Shown: positions 1 through 10,590, numbered from the stretch's first letter. The stretch: DNA of 64,000 nucleotides from Capra hircus (GCF_001704415.2 NC_030819.1:38310575-38374574); one strand, 5' to 3'. Program-made: numbers and translations. The notes: generated by a model not told the origin, from the sequence alone.

Positions 1-322
1 TTGTAGGATGAATAAGTTCTGAGGATCCAATGTACAGTATGGTGACTATAGTTAATAATACTATACTGTGTATTTTAAAGTTGCTAGTCTACTATTCAGT
101 ATAATAATTACAGTTAACAATATTGTATTATATACTTGAAATTTGCTAACAGTAAAGCTTCAGTATTATCCCTACACATAAAAATGGTAAATAACAATGT
201 GTGGTGATGGATGTGATAGTTAACTTGATTGTAGTGTTTCTCAATGTATGTGTATGTCAAATCATCACGGTGTTGACTTCAAATATATACAAGTTTATTT
301 GTCAGTTATATCTCAGTAAAGC
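1..322 (+). mobile_element. L1 LINE 3' UTR end (old L1MA/L1MB-like)
   Basis: The text follows the familiar mammalian L1 3' UTR: 'ggtgactatagttaataata', then a 'gtgatggatgtgatagttaa' stretch, ending with 'tatctcagtaaagctggggg'. It runs in the sense direction and its 5' part lies outside the window. There is no coding content, and no clear poly-A or target duplication remains, which fits an old copy. The subfamily is from memory of the consensus and is not certain. Confidence 0.75.
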
Positions 323-473
323 TGGGGGTAGGGTAAGGTAATATTTTTCAGTAATGCAAAAAAGTCCTGAATCAGGTATCCCATTGTAGATAACTAACTA
401 GATTAACCACTGGAAATGTTGATATCTACCCCACAAACCACTGTATCTACCCCAAACTGTAGCTAATTTTCTA

Positions 474-887
474 AAAAAAAATTTTAGACTTATTTTTATT
501 GAGATAACACTGGTGTATAAAGTTTCATGTGTACAACATGTTCATTTCTGTACACCCTATAGCATGCTCAGCACCAAAAATTTTGTCTCCATCCATCAAC
601 ATAGGGTTGATCGCCTTAACGCATTTCACCAGCCCTAGCACACCTTACCCCTTTCCCTCTGGTAACCACTACTCTCTCCTCTGTATCTATATGTTTGTTT
701 TTGTTTAGTTTGCTTTGCTCACTTTTTTGTTGTCTTTTGTTTGCTTTTATATTCCACATAGGAATGATATCATATGGCATTTGTCTTTCTCCATCTAACT
801 TATTTCCCTTAGCATAAAACCCTCAAGGTCCATCCATATTGTCTCAAATGGCAAGAATTCTCTTTTGTAGATGAGTAATATTCCATT
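474..887 (-). mobile_element. L1 LINE, antisense, segment 1 of a split copy
   Basis: The plus strand reads as the complement of L1 3' UTR and ORF2 end: 'tttttattgagataacactg', 'ccatccatcaacat', 'ggtaaccactactctc', 'tccatccatattgtctcaaa'. It stops at 'gagtaatattccatt', where BovB 888-1792 is inserted. The same L1 resumes after that insertion and continues in pieces to about 5754. Many stops show it is a dead relic. Confidence 0.85.
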
Positions 888-1792
888 CAGTTCAGTTCAG
901 TCGCTCAGTCATGTCCGACTCTGCGAACCCATGAATTGCAGCATACCAGGCCTCCCTGTTTATCACCAACTCCCGGAATTCACTCAAACTCACGTCCATC
1001 AAGTTGGTGATGCCATCCAGCCATCTCAACCTCGGTCGTCCCCTTCTGCTCCTGCCCCCAATCCCTCCCAGCATCAGGGTCTTTTCCAATGAGTCAACTC
1101 TTCCCATGAGGTGGCCAACATACTGGAGCTTCAGCTTTAGCATCATTCCTTCCAAAGAACACCCAGGACTGATCTCCTTCAGAATGGACTGGATGGATCT
1201 CCTTGCAGTCCAAGGGACTTCTCCAACACCACAGTTCAAAAGCATCAATTCTTTGGTGCTCAGCTTTCTTCACGGTCCAACTCGCACATCCATACATGAC
1301 CACTGGAAAAACCATATCCTTAACTAGATGGACCTTTGTTGGCAAAGTAATGTCTGCTTTTCAATATGCTATCTAGGTTGGTCATAACTTTCCTTCCAAG
1401 GAGTAAGTGGCTTTTAATTTCAAGTCTGTAATCACCATCTGCAATGATTTTGGAGCCCCAAAAATTAAAGTCTGACACTGTTTCCACTGTTTCCCCATCT
1501 ATTTGCCATGAAGTGATGGGACCAGATGCCATGATCCTTGTTTTCTGAATGTTGAGGTTTAAGCCAACTCTTTCACTCTCCTCTTTTACTTACCTCAAGA
1601 GGCTTTTTAGTTCCTCTTCAGTTTCTGCCATAAGGGTGGTGTCATCTGCATATCTGAGGTTATTGATATTTCTCCCGGCAATCTTGATTCCAGCTTGCGC
1701 TTCTTCCAGCCCAGCATTTCTCATGATATACCCTGCATAGAAGTTAAATAAGCAGGGTCACAATATACAGCCTTGACGTACTCCTTTTCCTA
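888..1792 (-). mobile_element. BovB (RTE) LINE, 5'-truncated
   Basis: The plus strand starts with the complement of the BovB pentamer tail ('cagttcagttcagtcgctca') and runs back through the C-terminal part into the reverse transcriptase. The complement of the RT Y-A-D-D box is at about 1641-1652, and the copy ends just upstream of it, near 'actccttttcctatt'. Frameshifts and stops break the reading frame. The copy sits inside the antisense L1. The L1 word 'agtaatattccatt' on the left is echoed as 'agtattccatt' on the right, a degraded target-site duplication. Confidence 0.95.
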
Positions 1793-1824
1793 TTAGTATT
1801 CCATTGCATATACATATATATATG

Positions 1825-1857
<33 letters not shown>

Positions 1858-1858
1858 C
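1793..1858 (-). mobile_element. L1 antisense segment 2, with TA and CA simple repeats
   Basis: After BovB the antisense L1 resumes ('ttccattgcatatacatata'). It has become a TA-rich tract followed by about ten CA units at 1838-1857. The next SINE begins directly after the CA run. The TA-rich word recurs at 2080-2106 on the other side of that SINE. Confidence 0.7.
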
Positions 1859-2080
1859 AGCTTCCCCAGGTGGCCCAGTGGTAAAGAATCTGCCTGCCAA
1901 TGCAGGAGATGCAGGAAATGTGGGTTCAACCCCTGGGTCGGGAAGGTCCCCTGGAGTAGGAAATGGCAGTCCACTCCAGTATTCTTGCCTGAAAAATTAC
2001 ATGGGCAGAGGAGCCTAGTGGGCTACAGTTCATGGGGTCACAAAGAATCAAACATGATTGAGCACACACATACTTGCACT
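1859..2080 (+). mobile_element. Bov-tA SINE
   Basis: It has the tRNA-like head ('gtaaagaatctgcctgccaa', box-B-like 'gggttcaacccc') followed by the BovB-derived tail ('ccactccagtattcttgcct', 'ggggtcacaaagaatc'), ending in a CA-rich end. It lies in the TA-rich part of the antisense L1, and a 'catatatatatgtatata' word flanks both sides as a likely target duplication. SINEs of this type are transcribed by RNA polymerase III and depend on LINE enzymes. Nothing suggests that this copy is a working tRNA gene. Confidence 0.9.
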
Positions 2081-2713
2081 CATATATATATGTATATATA
2101 TATATATGCACCATACCTGCTTTATCTATTTATTCATTAATGAGCCCTTCCTTTGGTTGTCTCCATATCTTGGCTTAGGTAAATAATGTCAAAACAAACT
2201 CAGATGAGCATATATCTTTTGAATTAGTGTTTTCACATACTTTGGATAAATATACAGAATTATGATAGCTGGGACATATGGTAATCCTATTCTTAATTTT
2301 TGGAGAAATCTCCATACTGTTTTCTGTAGTGACTGCACTGATTTATATTCCCACCAACAGTGTGTGAATGTTCTCTATTCTCTATATCCTTGCCAAAACT
2401 TGTTATCTCTTGCCCTTTTTGACAATAGTCATTCTAATAGGTGTGACATGATATCTCACTGTGCTCTGACTTGAGTTTCCCTAATAACTTGTATTCTTGA
2501 ACATCTGTCATGTGTCTGTAAGCCATCTATATGTCTTCTTCAGAAAAATGTCTCTTCAACTCTTCTGCTTATTGTTTAATGAAGCTAAAATGAGTTACTG
2601 AGTTTGTTGCTGTTGTTGTTGAGTTGTATGAGTTCTTCATATAGTTTTTATATTAACCTTTTATCAGATATAATACATTTTAATATGTTTTGAGTTAATC
2701 TTTGTGTATGGTG
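2081..2713 (-). mobile_element. L1 LINE, antisense, segment 3
   Basis: The complement of L1 ORF2 continues: 'ttgaattagtgttttcacat', 'tggtaatcctattctt', 'cccaccaacagtgtg', 'gttgagttgtatgagttctt', and finally 'tttgtgtatggtg'. At that word the inverted BovB complex begins, and L1 picks up again at 4432. The order along the plus strand is consistent with one L1 interrupted several times. Confidence 0.85.
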
Positions 2714-3286
2714 ACAATATACAGCCTTGACATACTCCTTTTCCTATTTGGAACCAGTATGTTGTTCCATGTCCAGTTCTAACTGTTGCTTTGTGACTTG
2801 CATATAGGTTTCTTAAGAGGCAGGTCAGGTGGTCTGGTATTCCCATCTCTTTCAGAATTTTCCACAGTTTATTGTGATCCATACAGTCAAAGGCTTTGGC
2901 ATAGTCAAGAAAGCAGAAATAGATGTTTTTTGGAACTCTCTTGCTTTTTCGATGATCCAGCAGATGTTGGCAATTTGATCTCTGGTTCCTCTGCCTTTTC
3001 TCAAACCAGCTTGCACATCTGGAAGTTCATGGTTCACATATTGCTGAAGCCTAGCTTGGAGAATTTTGAGCATTACTTTACTAGCATGTGAGATGATTGA
3101 AATTGTGCAGTAGTTTGAGCATTCTTTGGCATTGCCTTTCTTTGGGATTGGAATGAAAACTGCCCTTTTCCAGTCCTGTGGCCACTGCTGAGTTTTCCAA
3201 ATTTGCTGGCATATTGAGTACAGGACTTTCACAGCATCATCTTTCAGGATTTGAAATAGCTCAAATGGAATTCCATCACCTCCACT
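2714..3286 (-). mobile_element. BovB LINE, inverted 5' part of a twin-primed copy
   Basis: This segment is the complement of BovB reverse-transcriptase sequence, from the 'gctgtatattgt' region back to 'agtggaggtgatggaatt'. At 3286/3287 the orientation flips, and the part of BovB that would follow continues on the plus strand. About 16 bases present in the other copies are missing between the two parts. A 209-codon minus-strand open frame crosses the junction (2852-3481). It is a sense/antisense chimera, not a gene. Confidence 0.92.
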
Positions 3287-4431
3287 CTTATATGCAGAGT
3301 ACATTATGAGAAACGCTGGGCTGGAAGAAGCACAAGCTGGAATCAAGATTTCTGGGAGAAATATCAATAACCTCAGATATGCAGATGACACCACCCTTAT
3401 GGCAGAAACCGAAGAGGAACTAAAAAGCCTCTTGAGGAAAGTGAAAGAGGAGAGTGAAAAAGTTGGCTTAAAGCTCAACATTCAGAAAACGAAGATCATG
3501 GCATCTGGTCCCATCACTTCATGGGAAATAGATGGGGAAACAGAGGAAACAGTGTCAGACTTTAATTTTCGGGGCTCCAAAATAACTACAGATGGTGATT
3601 GCAGACTTGAAATTAAAAGCCGCTTACTCCTTGGAAGGAAAGTTACAACCAACCTGCTGCTGCTGCTGCTAAGTCTCTTCATTCGTGTCTGACTCTGTGC
3701 GAGCCCATAGACGGCAGCCCATTAGGCTCCTCTATCCCTGAGATTCTCCAAGCAAGAATACTGGAGTGGGTTGCCATTTCCTTCTCCAATGCATGAAAGT
3801 GAAAAGCGAAATTGAAGTCGCTCAGTCGAGCCCAACTCTTAGCGACCCCGTGGACTGCAGCCTGCCAGGCTCCTCCATCCATGGGATTTTCCAGGCAAGA
3901 GTACTGGAGCGGGGATGACCAACCTAGATAGCATATTAAAAAGCAGAGACATTACTTTGTCAACAAAGGTCTGTCTAGTCAAGGCTATGGTTTTTCCAGT
4001 GGTCATGTATGGATGTGAGAGTTGGACTGTGAAGAAAGCTGAGTACCAAAGAATTGATGCTTTTGAACTGTGGTATTGGAGAAGACTCTTGAGAGTCCCT
4101 TGGACTACAAGAAGATCCAACTATTCCATTCTAAAGGAGATCAGTACTGGGTCTTCATTGGAAGGACTGATGCTGAAGCTGAAACTCCAATACTTTGGCC
4201 ACCTCATACGAAGAGTTGACTCAATGGAAAAGACCCTGATGCTGGGAGGGTTGGGGGCAGGAGGAACAGGGGACGACAGAGGATGAGATGGCTGGATGGC
4301 ATCACTGACTCGATGGACTTGAGTCTGAGTAAACTTCAGGAGTTGTTGATGGACAGGGAGACCTGGCGTGCTGTGATTCATGGGGTCGCAAAGAGTCGGA
4401 CACGACTGAGCGACTGAACTGAACTGAACTT
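3287..4431 (+). mobile_element. BovB LINE, 3' part of the twin-primed copy
   Basis: It starts at 'cttatatgcagagtac', carries the RT catalytic Y-A-D-D box at 3378-3389 and runs to the BovB 3' end with a (TGAAC)n tail. A Bov-A2 SINE interrupts it at 3656-3910. Together with 2714-3286 it forms one insertion into the antisense L1. The flanking words 'ctttgtgtatggtg' (2700-2713) and 'cttgtgtgtggt' (about 4429-4440) look like a degraded target duplication. The frame is interrupted. Confidence 0.95.
3656..3910 (-). mobile_element. Bov-A2 SINE nested in BovB
   Basis: Two BovB-tail monomers are present in complement, starting with a (CTG)n run ('gctgctgctgctaagtctct') and joined by the 'gcatgaaagtgaaaagcg' linker. 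It splits BovB at 'gttac-aaccaacct'. The right flank repeats 'gatgaccaacct', giving a target duplication of roughly 12 bp. It is the youngest layer in this stack. Confidence 0.9.
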
Positions 4432-4945
4432 GTGTGTGGTACACACATTCCATACAGTGGGTATGAGATAGTGACTGATTTTTTTGCATATGGCCATCTA
4501 TTTTTCCTAACACTGCTGTTTGAATATAGTATCCTACCTCCATTGTATGTTTTCTGCTCTTTTGTTGCAAATTAATTGTCCATATATGTGTGGGTTTATT
4601 TCTTAGCTTTCAATTGTGTTCCATTGATCTATGCATCTGTTTTTCTTTCAATACTATGCTTTTTTATTGTTATGGCTTTATAATACAATTTGAAATTGAG
4701 GTGTGTTACCTCCAGGTTTCTTCTTTTTTCTCAGGATTGCTTTGTCTTTTCAGAGTCTTTTGTGGAGCTCTAAGAATTCAAGAATTTGGGGTTTTATTTC
4801 TGTGAAAAGAGTCCTTGAGATTTTTATAGGGATTGCATTGAATCTGTAGGTTTCTTTAGGTAATATGGATATTTTAATAATGAAAATTCTCTTAATAAAT
4901 TGGAAAATTGGGATTGACATATACACACTACTATTCATAAAATAG
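4432..4945 (-). mobile_element. L1 LINE, antisense, segment 4
   Basis: Antisense L1 ORF2 resumes with 'atatggccatctatttttcc', 'ccatatatgtgtgggtttat', 'ttccattgatctatgcatct' and 'gattgcattgaatctgtagg'. At about 4914-4945 there is a short L1 3'-UTR-like word ('acatatacacactactattc') that reads in the plus sense. It may be a separate scrap or a rearrangement. A Bov-tA follows. Confidence 0.8.
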
Positions 4946-5155
4946 GGGCTTCTCTGGTGGTTCAGATGGTTAAAAAAATCTGCCAGTGGTACAGCAGACC
5001 TGGGTACAATCCCTGGGTCGGGAAGACCCCCTGGAAAACGGAATAGCTACCCACTCCAGTACTTTATAGTCTGGATAATTCTATGGACAGGGAAGCCTGG
5101 CCTCCTTAGTCCGTGGGGTCACAAAGAGTCAGACATGATATAGCAACTGAACAAC
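4946..5155 (+). mobile_element. Bov-tA SINE
   Basis: A diverged tRNA-like head ('gggcttctctggtggttcag') is followed by the BovB-type tail ('gtggggtcacaaagagtcag'). 'aaatag' is repeated at 4940-4945 and 5156-5161. It separates two segments of the antisense L1. Confidence 0.85.
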
Positions 5156-5754
5156 AAATAGTACCATTTTTGCTGCATCCCACACATCTCCATATTTGGT
5201 ATTTTCGTTTTTATTTGTCTTCAGGTAATTTTTGAGTCCTCCTTAGATTTCTTCACTGACATGAAAATTGTTGAGTACCATGTTGCTAGTCTCTACATAT
5301 TTGTGATTTTTTAAATTTTATTTTTGTTTTTTTAGCTTTCTTCTTGTAATTCATATCTAGTTTCATGCCACTGCAATTGGGAAAGATGCTTGATATGATT
5401 TCACACTTCTTAAATTTACTGAGACTTGTTTTCTGAGCAAACACATAGTCTATCCTTGAGAAAGTTGCATGTGCCCTTGAGAAGAATGTGTATTCTGCTG
5501 CGTTAAGATGGAATGTTCTCTACAAATTTATAAATCCATCTGGTCTAATGTTTCATTTAAGGCCTTTGTTTCCTTGTTGACATTCTGTCTGGATGATCTA
5601 GCCACCAAAGTAGAGTGTTAACATTCTCCACTATGATTGTGTTGCTGTCAATTTCTCCCTTTAGGTCTGTTAATAATTGTCTTATATATTTTTGTTCTCT
5701 TATGTTAACCTTTTTGCTTTCTTTTTTCACCCATATGTAGAGTTTGGCATCTAT
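5156..5754 (-). mobile_element. L1 LINE, antisense, segment 5
   Basis: The complement of more 5' L1 ORF2 is recognisable in 'agaagaatgtgtattctgct', 'ggtctaatgtttcatttaag', 'tttccttgttgacattctgt' and 'caatttctccctttaggtct'. I cannot follow the L1 beyond the SINE at 5768, so its end is approximate. Confidence 0.75.
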
Positions 5755-5767
5755 AAGGCCTAAACTG

Positions 5768-5980
5768 GAGGCTTCCCTGGTGGCTCAGCAGTAAAGAATC
5801 TGCTTGCAATGCAGAAGACACACAGGAGACAGGATATGATCCCTGAGTCAGGAACATTCTCTGGAATGGGGAAGTGGCAATCTGCTCCACTATTCTTGCT
5901 TGGGAAACCCCATGGACAGAGAAACCTGGTGGGCCACAGTCCATAGCATGACAAAGAGTCAGACATGACTGAACATGCAC
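5768..5980 (+). mobile_element. Bov-tA SINE with perfect 13-bp target duplication
   Basis: The head reads 'aggcttccctggtggctcag' and the tail 'gacaaagagtcagacatgac'. The word 'aaggcctaaactg' occurs exactly at 5755-5767 and again at 5981-5993. This is a clean target-site duplication from LINE-driven insertion and fixes both boundaries to the base. Confidence 0.95.
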
Positions 5981-5993
5981 AAGGCCTAAACTG

Positions 5994-7284
5994 TTATCCA
6001 GAATTTGCATTGGCCTTCCCATATTTATCTTTTTACTGACTTCTTCTTTTGCCCTTTCTTAAATTAGTCATTGTTCTTTAGATTACTCAGGAACTTATTT
6101 TCTGACTAGGTGAATATACCTTCTTAATTCAAACAGAATCTTGTAAAATAGTAGCAAATAAAGAGCAGTAGTTAATAAAATGGCTTGTCAATCCAACTGT
6201 CTCAGGCTCATATATAGTAACTAGACATGTTTGCCTAGAATTATTTTCATGATTCTATCACTTTCAGTGTTAGAACAATCTTCTTCAGAGTGGCTTGATT
6301 TTATTTGTCACTTCAGATTTTGTTCGTAGTTCTTTCTCTCCTACATTTAGCTGAATGTTTAATTAATTGACTTCCTTCCATTCTGCATGTAGGACTATAG
6401 ATTTCCTTCAAAGTAGGAATTTGGCACCACACATTTTTCCAAATAGATTAGTATTCATTATTTTTAACTCAGACTATAATAATTCAAGTAAGCAGTGATT
6501 TGAGAAGTATTTTTAATTTTAAAATATTTTTAAAGGGTTTAGTTTTGTTTTAAATAGTAGTATTTATTCCTGGTTTACTATGTGGTTCAGTTTTCAGGGC
6601 TTTTTATGTATTCATATGAAAACAAATAGATGACCAACTTTTGGAAATATTCCATGGACACCTGAGAAGAATTATAGTTCATTTTTTTATTGAATTATTA
6701 TCAATCCATCCCCATTACTTACATTATCTAGATTCTGTACACCTTTATTTTGGAGTAGGGAGCAGGAAGGAAACTGGGGAGACTGATAGATTGAATTATT
6801 GCTTCTGTCAATTTTTCCTCTCATTTGTAAGGTTTCTTTCCATATATGTTCTCTATTGTCATTCAGTAGTATAAATTTAATCTTGTTAATGATTTTGTTG
6901 TATAAAATATTATTATCCCTATTTTCTTTTCAGTTATTCTTATTGATAAACCTTGGCTCCGATTGTTTTGCAGGTTAATCAACTGAATATCTAGGACACC
7001 TAATGGAATCTTTAAATGATATATATTTACTGATAAAACAAATGTGTTTAATCTTTTAAAATCTTGTTTGTGAATGCTTTTTATGCTTCTTTATTGTATC
7101 CTGGATATTTTGTTGTTATTCTATAATCTACAATACCCCCAAGGAGTAAGAGTTCTTCTCTGCTCTCCATGTCAAAAGTTTTAGTTGGTGTGAAGAATCC
7201 TATCTCAAAAGAGAGTGCCATGACCAGACAAGTAAATCTGTCCAAATTTGAGTTTCAGTATCTTGTCCATTTGGCTCTCTTAAG
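5994..7284. other. Unannotated AT-rich stretch
   Basis: I recognise no gene or repeat family here. The sequence is AT-rich with short open frames only. Part of it could be diverged 5' L1 following the block before 5755, but no diagnostic word was found. Confidence 0.4.
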
Positions 7285-7945
7285 TTCTTGTTATGGGTCA
7301 AACTACATTCCAAAATGATGTTTGAAGTCCTAACTCTCAGTACCTCTCAGTGTGACCTCACTTTTACATAGAGTCTTTGCAGACCTCAATTTGAGGTCAT
7401 TAGCGTGGTCTCAAAGCCAGTACAGAATCATTCCCAGTGGCTCAGTGGTTAAGAATATGCCTGCAATGCAGGAGCTGCAAGTTTAATCCCTAGGTCAGGA
7501 AGATCCCTTGGAGAAGGAAACAGCAACCTACTTCAGTAATCTTGCCTGGGAAATCCCATGGCCAGAAGAGGGCTACAGTCTATAGGATTACAAGAGTCAG
7601 ATATGGCTTAGTGACTAAACCACCACCACCACCACCACCAAAGCCAGTGCAAGTGGTTATCTGTATAAGAAGAGTAGTGACACAGGGACAGGACAGCCAT
7701 GTGACAATGGAGGCAGAAATGGGAGCAATGTATCTACAAGCCAAGGAATGCCCCAAGTTGCTGGCAAACACCAGAAACTAAAGGAGGCAAGGAAGGATTC
7801 TCTGATATGAGTTTCAGAAGTAGCATGGCATGGCTGACAGCTTGATTTCAGACCTTCAACCCTAAGAACTGTGGGACAATACATTGCTTGTAAGCTACTC
7901 AGTTTATGATTCTTTGTTTCTACAGCCTTATGAAACTAGTACAGC
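7285..7945 (+). mobile_element. MLT1-type (ERVL-MaLR) LTR, split by a SINE
   Basis: The sequence parallels the MLT1-like consensus: 'cttgttatgggtcaaactac', 'ttgaagtcctaactctcagt', 'agagtctttgcagac', then after the SINE 'ctgtataagaagag', 'acaagccaaggaatgcc' and 'cctaagaactgtggg', ending near 'aaactagtacag'. It is a solo LTR with no internal retroviral coding. The family is from memory and the subfamily is not resolved. Confidence 0.65.
7422..7639 (+). mobile_element. Bov-tA SINE with (CCA)n tail
   Basis: A degraded head ('ggctcagtggttaagaatat') and a BovB-type tail are followed by 'ccaccaccaccaccacc'. 'aaagccagt' is repeated exactly at 7413-7421 and 7640-7648, a 9-bp target duplication inside the LTR. 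The poly-proline reading of the CCA run is an artefact. Confidence 0.9.
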
Positions 7946-8593
7946 TATGTTCACCAATTTAGATTTTTTCAATAATAAAGGTAATTTTGGTGTCCCTCCC
8001 CCTCCCACCCCACTTGTCTTACTTCTTATTTGGTTCAGAACTTAGGCAAGAAAGTCTCTCAACATTTTAGTGCAGTGGCTGGAAATTTTGAAGAACAAAA
8101 CAAAAAACCAGGAAAGGTGTTGAGTAGACTGATCTTCAAATTCGACAAAATCTTTCTGGATGGAACCAAAGAGAGCATAAGGGGAAAAGAAAACAAAAAC
8201 AAAAACAGAGGCTTAGCGTACATTGCAGGAAACGGAACAAAAGGAAGGTATGCCACATGTGGCCTGCGATATTCAAACTCAGAAAAAAAAGAGTATTTTC
8301 CAGCAGAAGTACTTTTCCTCCACAGACCCAAGGACAGAAGTTTCTGAAACAGCGGCAGCAGCTGCAGTTCAAGAATCTGGGAAGGGGAGACTGTCAGATG
8401 GAAACAAACATGGGAACTGAGGAGGTAAACTGACCTTTTATGAGAAGAGTGTCCCAGATATCTCTCACTGACAGAGGAGGGGCTAGGCAGAATAGCCTTT
8501 CCCTGACATCCGCCAAAGTCAGCTTCTTTCTGGGAAATCACTCTCAACTGATTGTAAGTTTTAGGTTATCATTCCAGATATTTAACATAAACT
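7946..8593. other. Unannotated stretch with overlapping open frames
   Basis: Both strands are open here: about 105 codons on plus (8030-8347) and 162 on minus (8059-8547). Both nominal starts are TTG, no domain is recognisable, and no splice-site-flanked exon is evident. A CCT/CCC-rich tract lies at 7995-8015. I make no functional call. Confidence 0.4.
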
Positions 8594-8603
8594 AACTGAC
8601 CTG

Positions 8604-9483
8604 CTCATTTAACTTATATGCAGAGTACATCATGAGAAACGCTGGGCTGGAAGAAGCACAAGCTGGAATCAAGATTGCCAGGAGAAATATCAGTAACCTC
8701 AGATATGCAGATGACACCACCCTTATGGCAGAAAGTGAAGAGGAACTAAAGAGCCTCTTGAGGAAAGTGAAAGAGGAGAGTGAAAAAGTTGGCTTAAACC
8801 TCAACATTCAGAAAACGAAGATCTTGGCATCTGGTCCCATCACTTCATGGGAAATAGATGGGGAAACAGAGGAAACAGTGTCAGACTTTATTTTGGGGGG
8901 CTCCAAAATCACTGCAGATGGTGATTGCGGCCATGAAATTAAAAGACGCTTAGTCCTTGGAAGAAAAGTTATGACCAACCTAGATAGCATATTCAAAAGC
9001 AGAGACATTGCTTTGCCAACAAAGATTCGTCTAGTCAAGGCTATGGTTTTTCCAGTGGTCATGTATGGATGTGAGAGTTAGACTGTGAAGAAAGCTGAGC
9101 ACGGAAGAATTGATGCTTTTGAACTGTGGTGTTGGAGAAGACTCTTGAGAGTCCCTTGGACTGCAAGGAGATCCAACTAGTCCATTCTGAAGGAGATCAG
9201 TCCTGAGTGTTCTTTGGAAGGAATGATGCTAAAGCTGAAACTCCAGTACTTTGGCTACCTCATGCAAAGAATTGATTCATTGGAAAAGACTCTGATGCTG
9301 GGAGGGATTAGGGGCAGGAGGAGAAGGGGACGACAGAGGATGAGATGGCTGGATGGCATCACCAACTCGATGGACGTGAGTTTGGATGAACTCCGGGAGT
9401 TGGTGATGAACAGCGAGGCCTGATGTGCTGCAATTCGTGGGGTCGCAAAGAGTCGGACACGACTGAGCAACTGAACTGAGCTG
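8604..9483 (+). mobile_element. BovB LINE, 5'-truncated
   Basis: It begins within the RT ('atttaacttatatgcagagt') and carries the Y-A-D-D box at 8704-8715. It keeps an open frame from 8632 to 9081, where a TGG-to-TAG change at 9079-9081 stops it. It then runs on to the pentamer tail. 'aactgacctg' occurs at 8594-8603 and 9484-9493, a 10-bp target duplication that also resembles the tail and so may include microhomology. Confidence 0.95.
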
Positions 9484-9596
9484 AACTGACCTGTAAATAA
9501 AACCAAGGTTTTCTTCTTCATTATGATAATTTGAACTTCTGCTGTGGTCTTTGGGCAGGTCTGCTGTGGGCCAAGGACAGGGATATTAGGAATATT

Positions 9597-9826
9597 GAAA
9601 ATGAAAGTGAAATTGAAAAGTGAAGTCGCTCAGTCGTGTCCGACTCTTTGCGACCCCATGGACTGTAACCTATCAGACTCCTCTGTCCAGGGGATTTTCC
9701 AGGCAATAGCACTGGAGTGGATTGCCATTTCCTTCTCCAGCGGATCTTCCCGACCCAGGGATCGAACCCAGGTCTCCCGCATTGTAGACAGACGCTTTAC
9801 TGTCTGAGCCACCAGGGAAGTCCCAG
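9597..9826 (-). mobile_element. Bov-tA SINE
   Basis: The complement of the whole SINE is present. The tail end comes first ('agtcgctcagtcgtgtccga'), then the complement of the box-B region ('gggatcgaacccaggtctcc') and 'gagccaccagggaagtccc'. 'taggaatatt' at 9587-9596 and 9827-9836 is a perfect 10-bp target duplication. The head is well preserved, so it is relatively young. Confidence 0.95.
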
Positions 9827-9851
9827 TAGGAATATTACTTTGCCTGAAAGA

Positions 9852-9884
9852 GAGTTGCTTGTGAGTTGCTTGTGAGTTGCTTGT
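9852..9884 (+). repeat. Three exact 11-bp tandem copies
   Basis: 'gagttgcttgt' is repeated three times without error (9852-9862, 9863-9873, 9874-9884). Error-free copies suggest recent slippage. Confidence 0.95.
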
Positions 9885-10382
9885 TTTTATACACTTGTGT
9901 GAGGACAGACTTGTGAAAACCTTATGGATTGTTTCCTATTTAGACTTGTGTTCAACTGGACAGTGTTCAAAACAGTGAAGCACCAGGGGCAACAGTTCCT
10001 GCTCATTCTCTCCTCCCCACTGCCATCTCTGGTCTCTCTCAGCAATCTGAGACAGAGGACTCAAGAAGAACATAAAGGGGTTTCTGCCAGCACAGACTTT
10101 GGAGATCTATGACCATTTCAAGCTGATATGTGGGTAACATAATTTTGAAGTATTTGGAAAGCTTTCCTTAATAGTTCATCTAAATCCATTGTGCTACAAG
10201 ATAAGCATATTCAATGGCTAATTTCTTTTTCTTTCACTTGAGGAAATGGGCATAATATATATCACTTTCAATACAACCCTTATATCTGCATTAACCTTTT
10301 GAGTTAGAGTCACCAGTGACTCTCAGAACTACTTTGCTTGATTGGTAACATTTTACAAAATAAATAAGTACATTTAAATGGC
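9885..10382. other. Unannotated stretch
   Basis: I recognise no repeat or gene. The stretch has ordinary composition and short open frames only. Confidence 0.4.
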
Positions 10383-10590
10383 TTTGGGATTTCCAGGTGG
10401 CAATACTGGTAAAGACCCGCCTGCCAATGCAGGAAACATAAGAGATGCAGGTCTGGAAAGATCTCCTGGAGGAGGACATAGCAACCCACTCCAGTATTCT
10501 TGTCTGGAGAATCCCATGGACAGAGAAGTCTGGGAGGCTACAGTCCATACAGTAGTGAAGAGTTGGACAGACTGAAGCTACTTAACATGC
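10383..10590 (+). mobile_element. Bov-tA SINE, diverged
   Basis: The head is altered ('gggatttccaggtggcaata', 'ctgccaatgcagg') and the tail is recognisable ('aacccactccagtattcttg', 'agaatcccatggacagag'). No clear target duplication was found. Confidence 0.85.

Noticed and set aside
2852..3481. 209-codon minus-strand open frame
   Set aside because: It crosses the inversion junction in BovB. One half is real RT sense and the other is antisense, so it is an artefact.
5768..5980. tRNA gene suggested by tRNA-like boxes
   Set aside because: The head is part of a Bov-tA SINE, here and in the other copies. No complete cloverleaf with intact arms is evident.
7617..7640. Poly-proline coding run
   Set aside because: It is the (CCA)n tail of a Bov-tA SINE with an exact target duplication around it.
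8030..8547. Possible gene: overlapping open frames of 105 (plus) and 162 (minus) codons
   Set aside because: Both nominal starts are TTG, no domain is recognisable, and simultaneous openness on both strands in skewed sequence is expected by chance.
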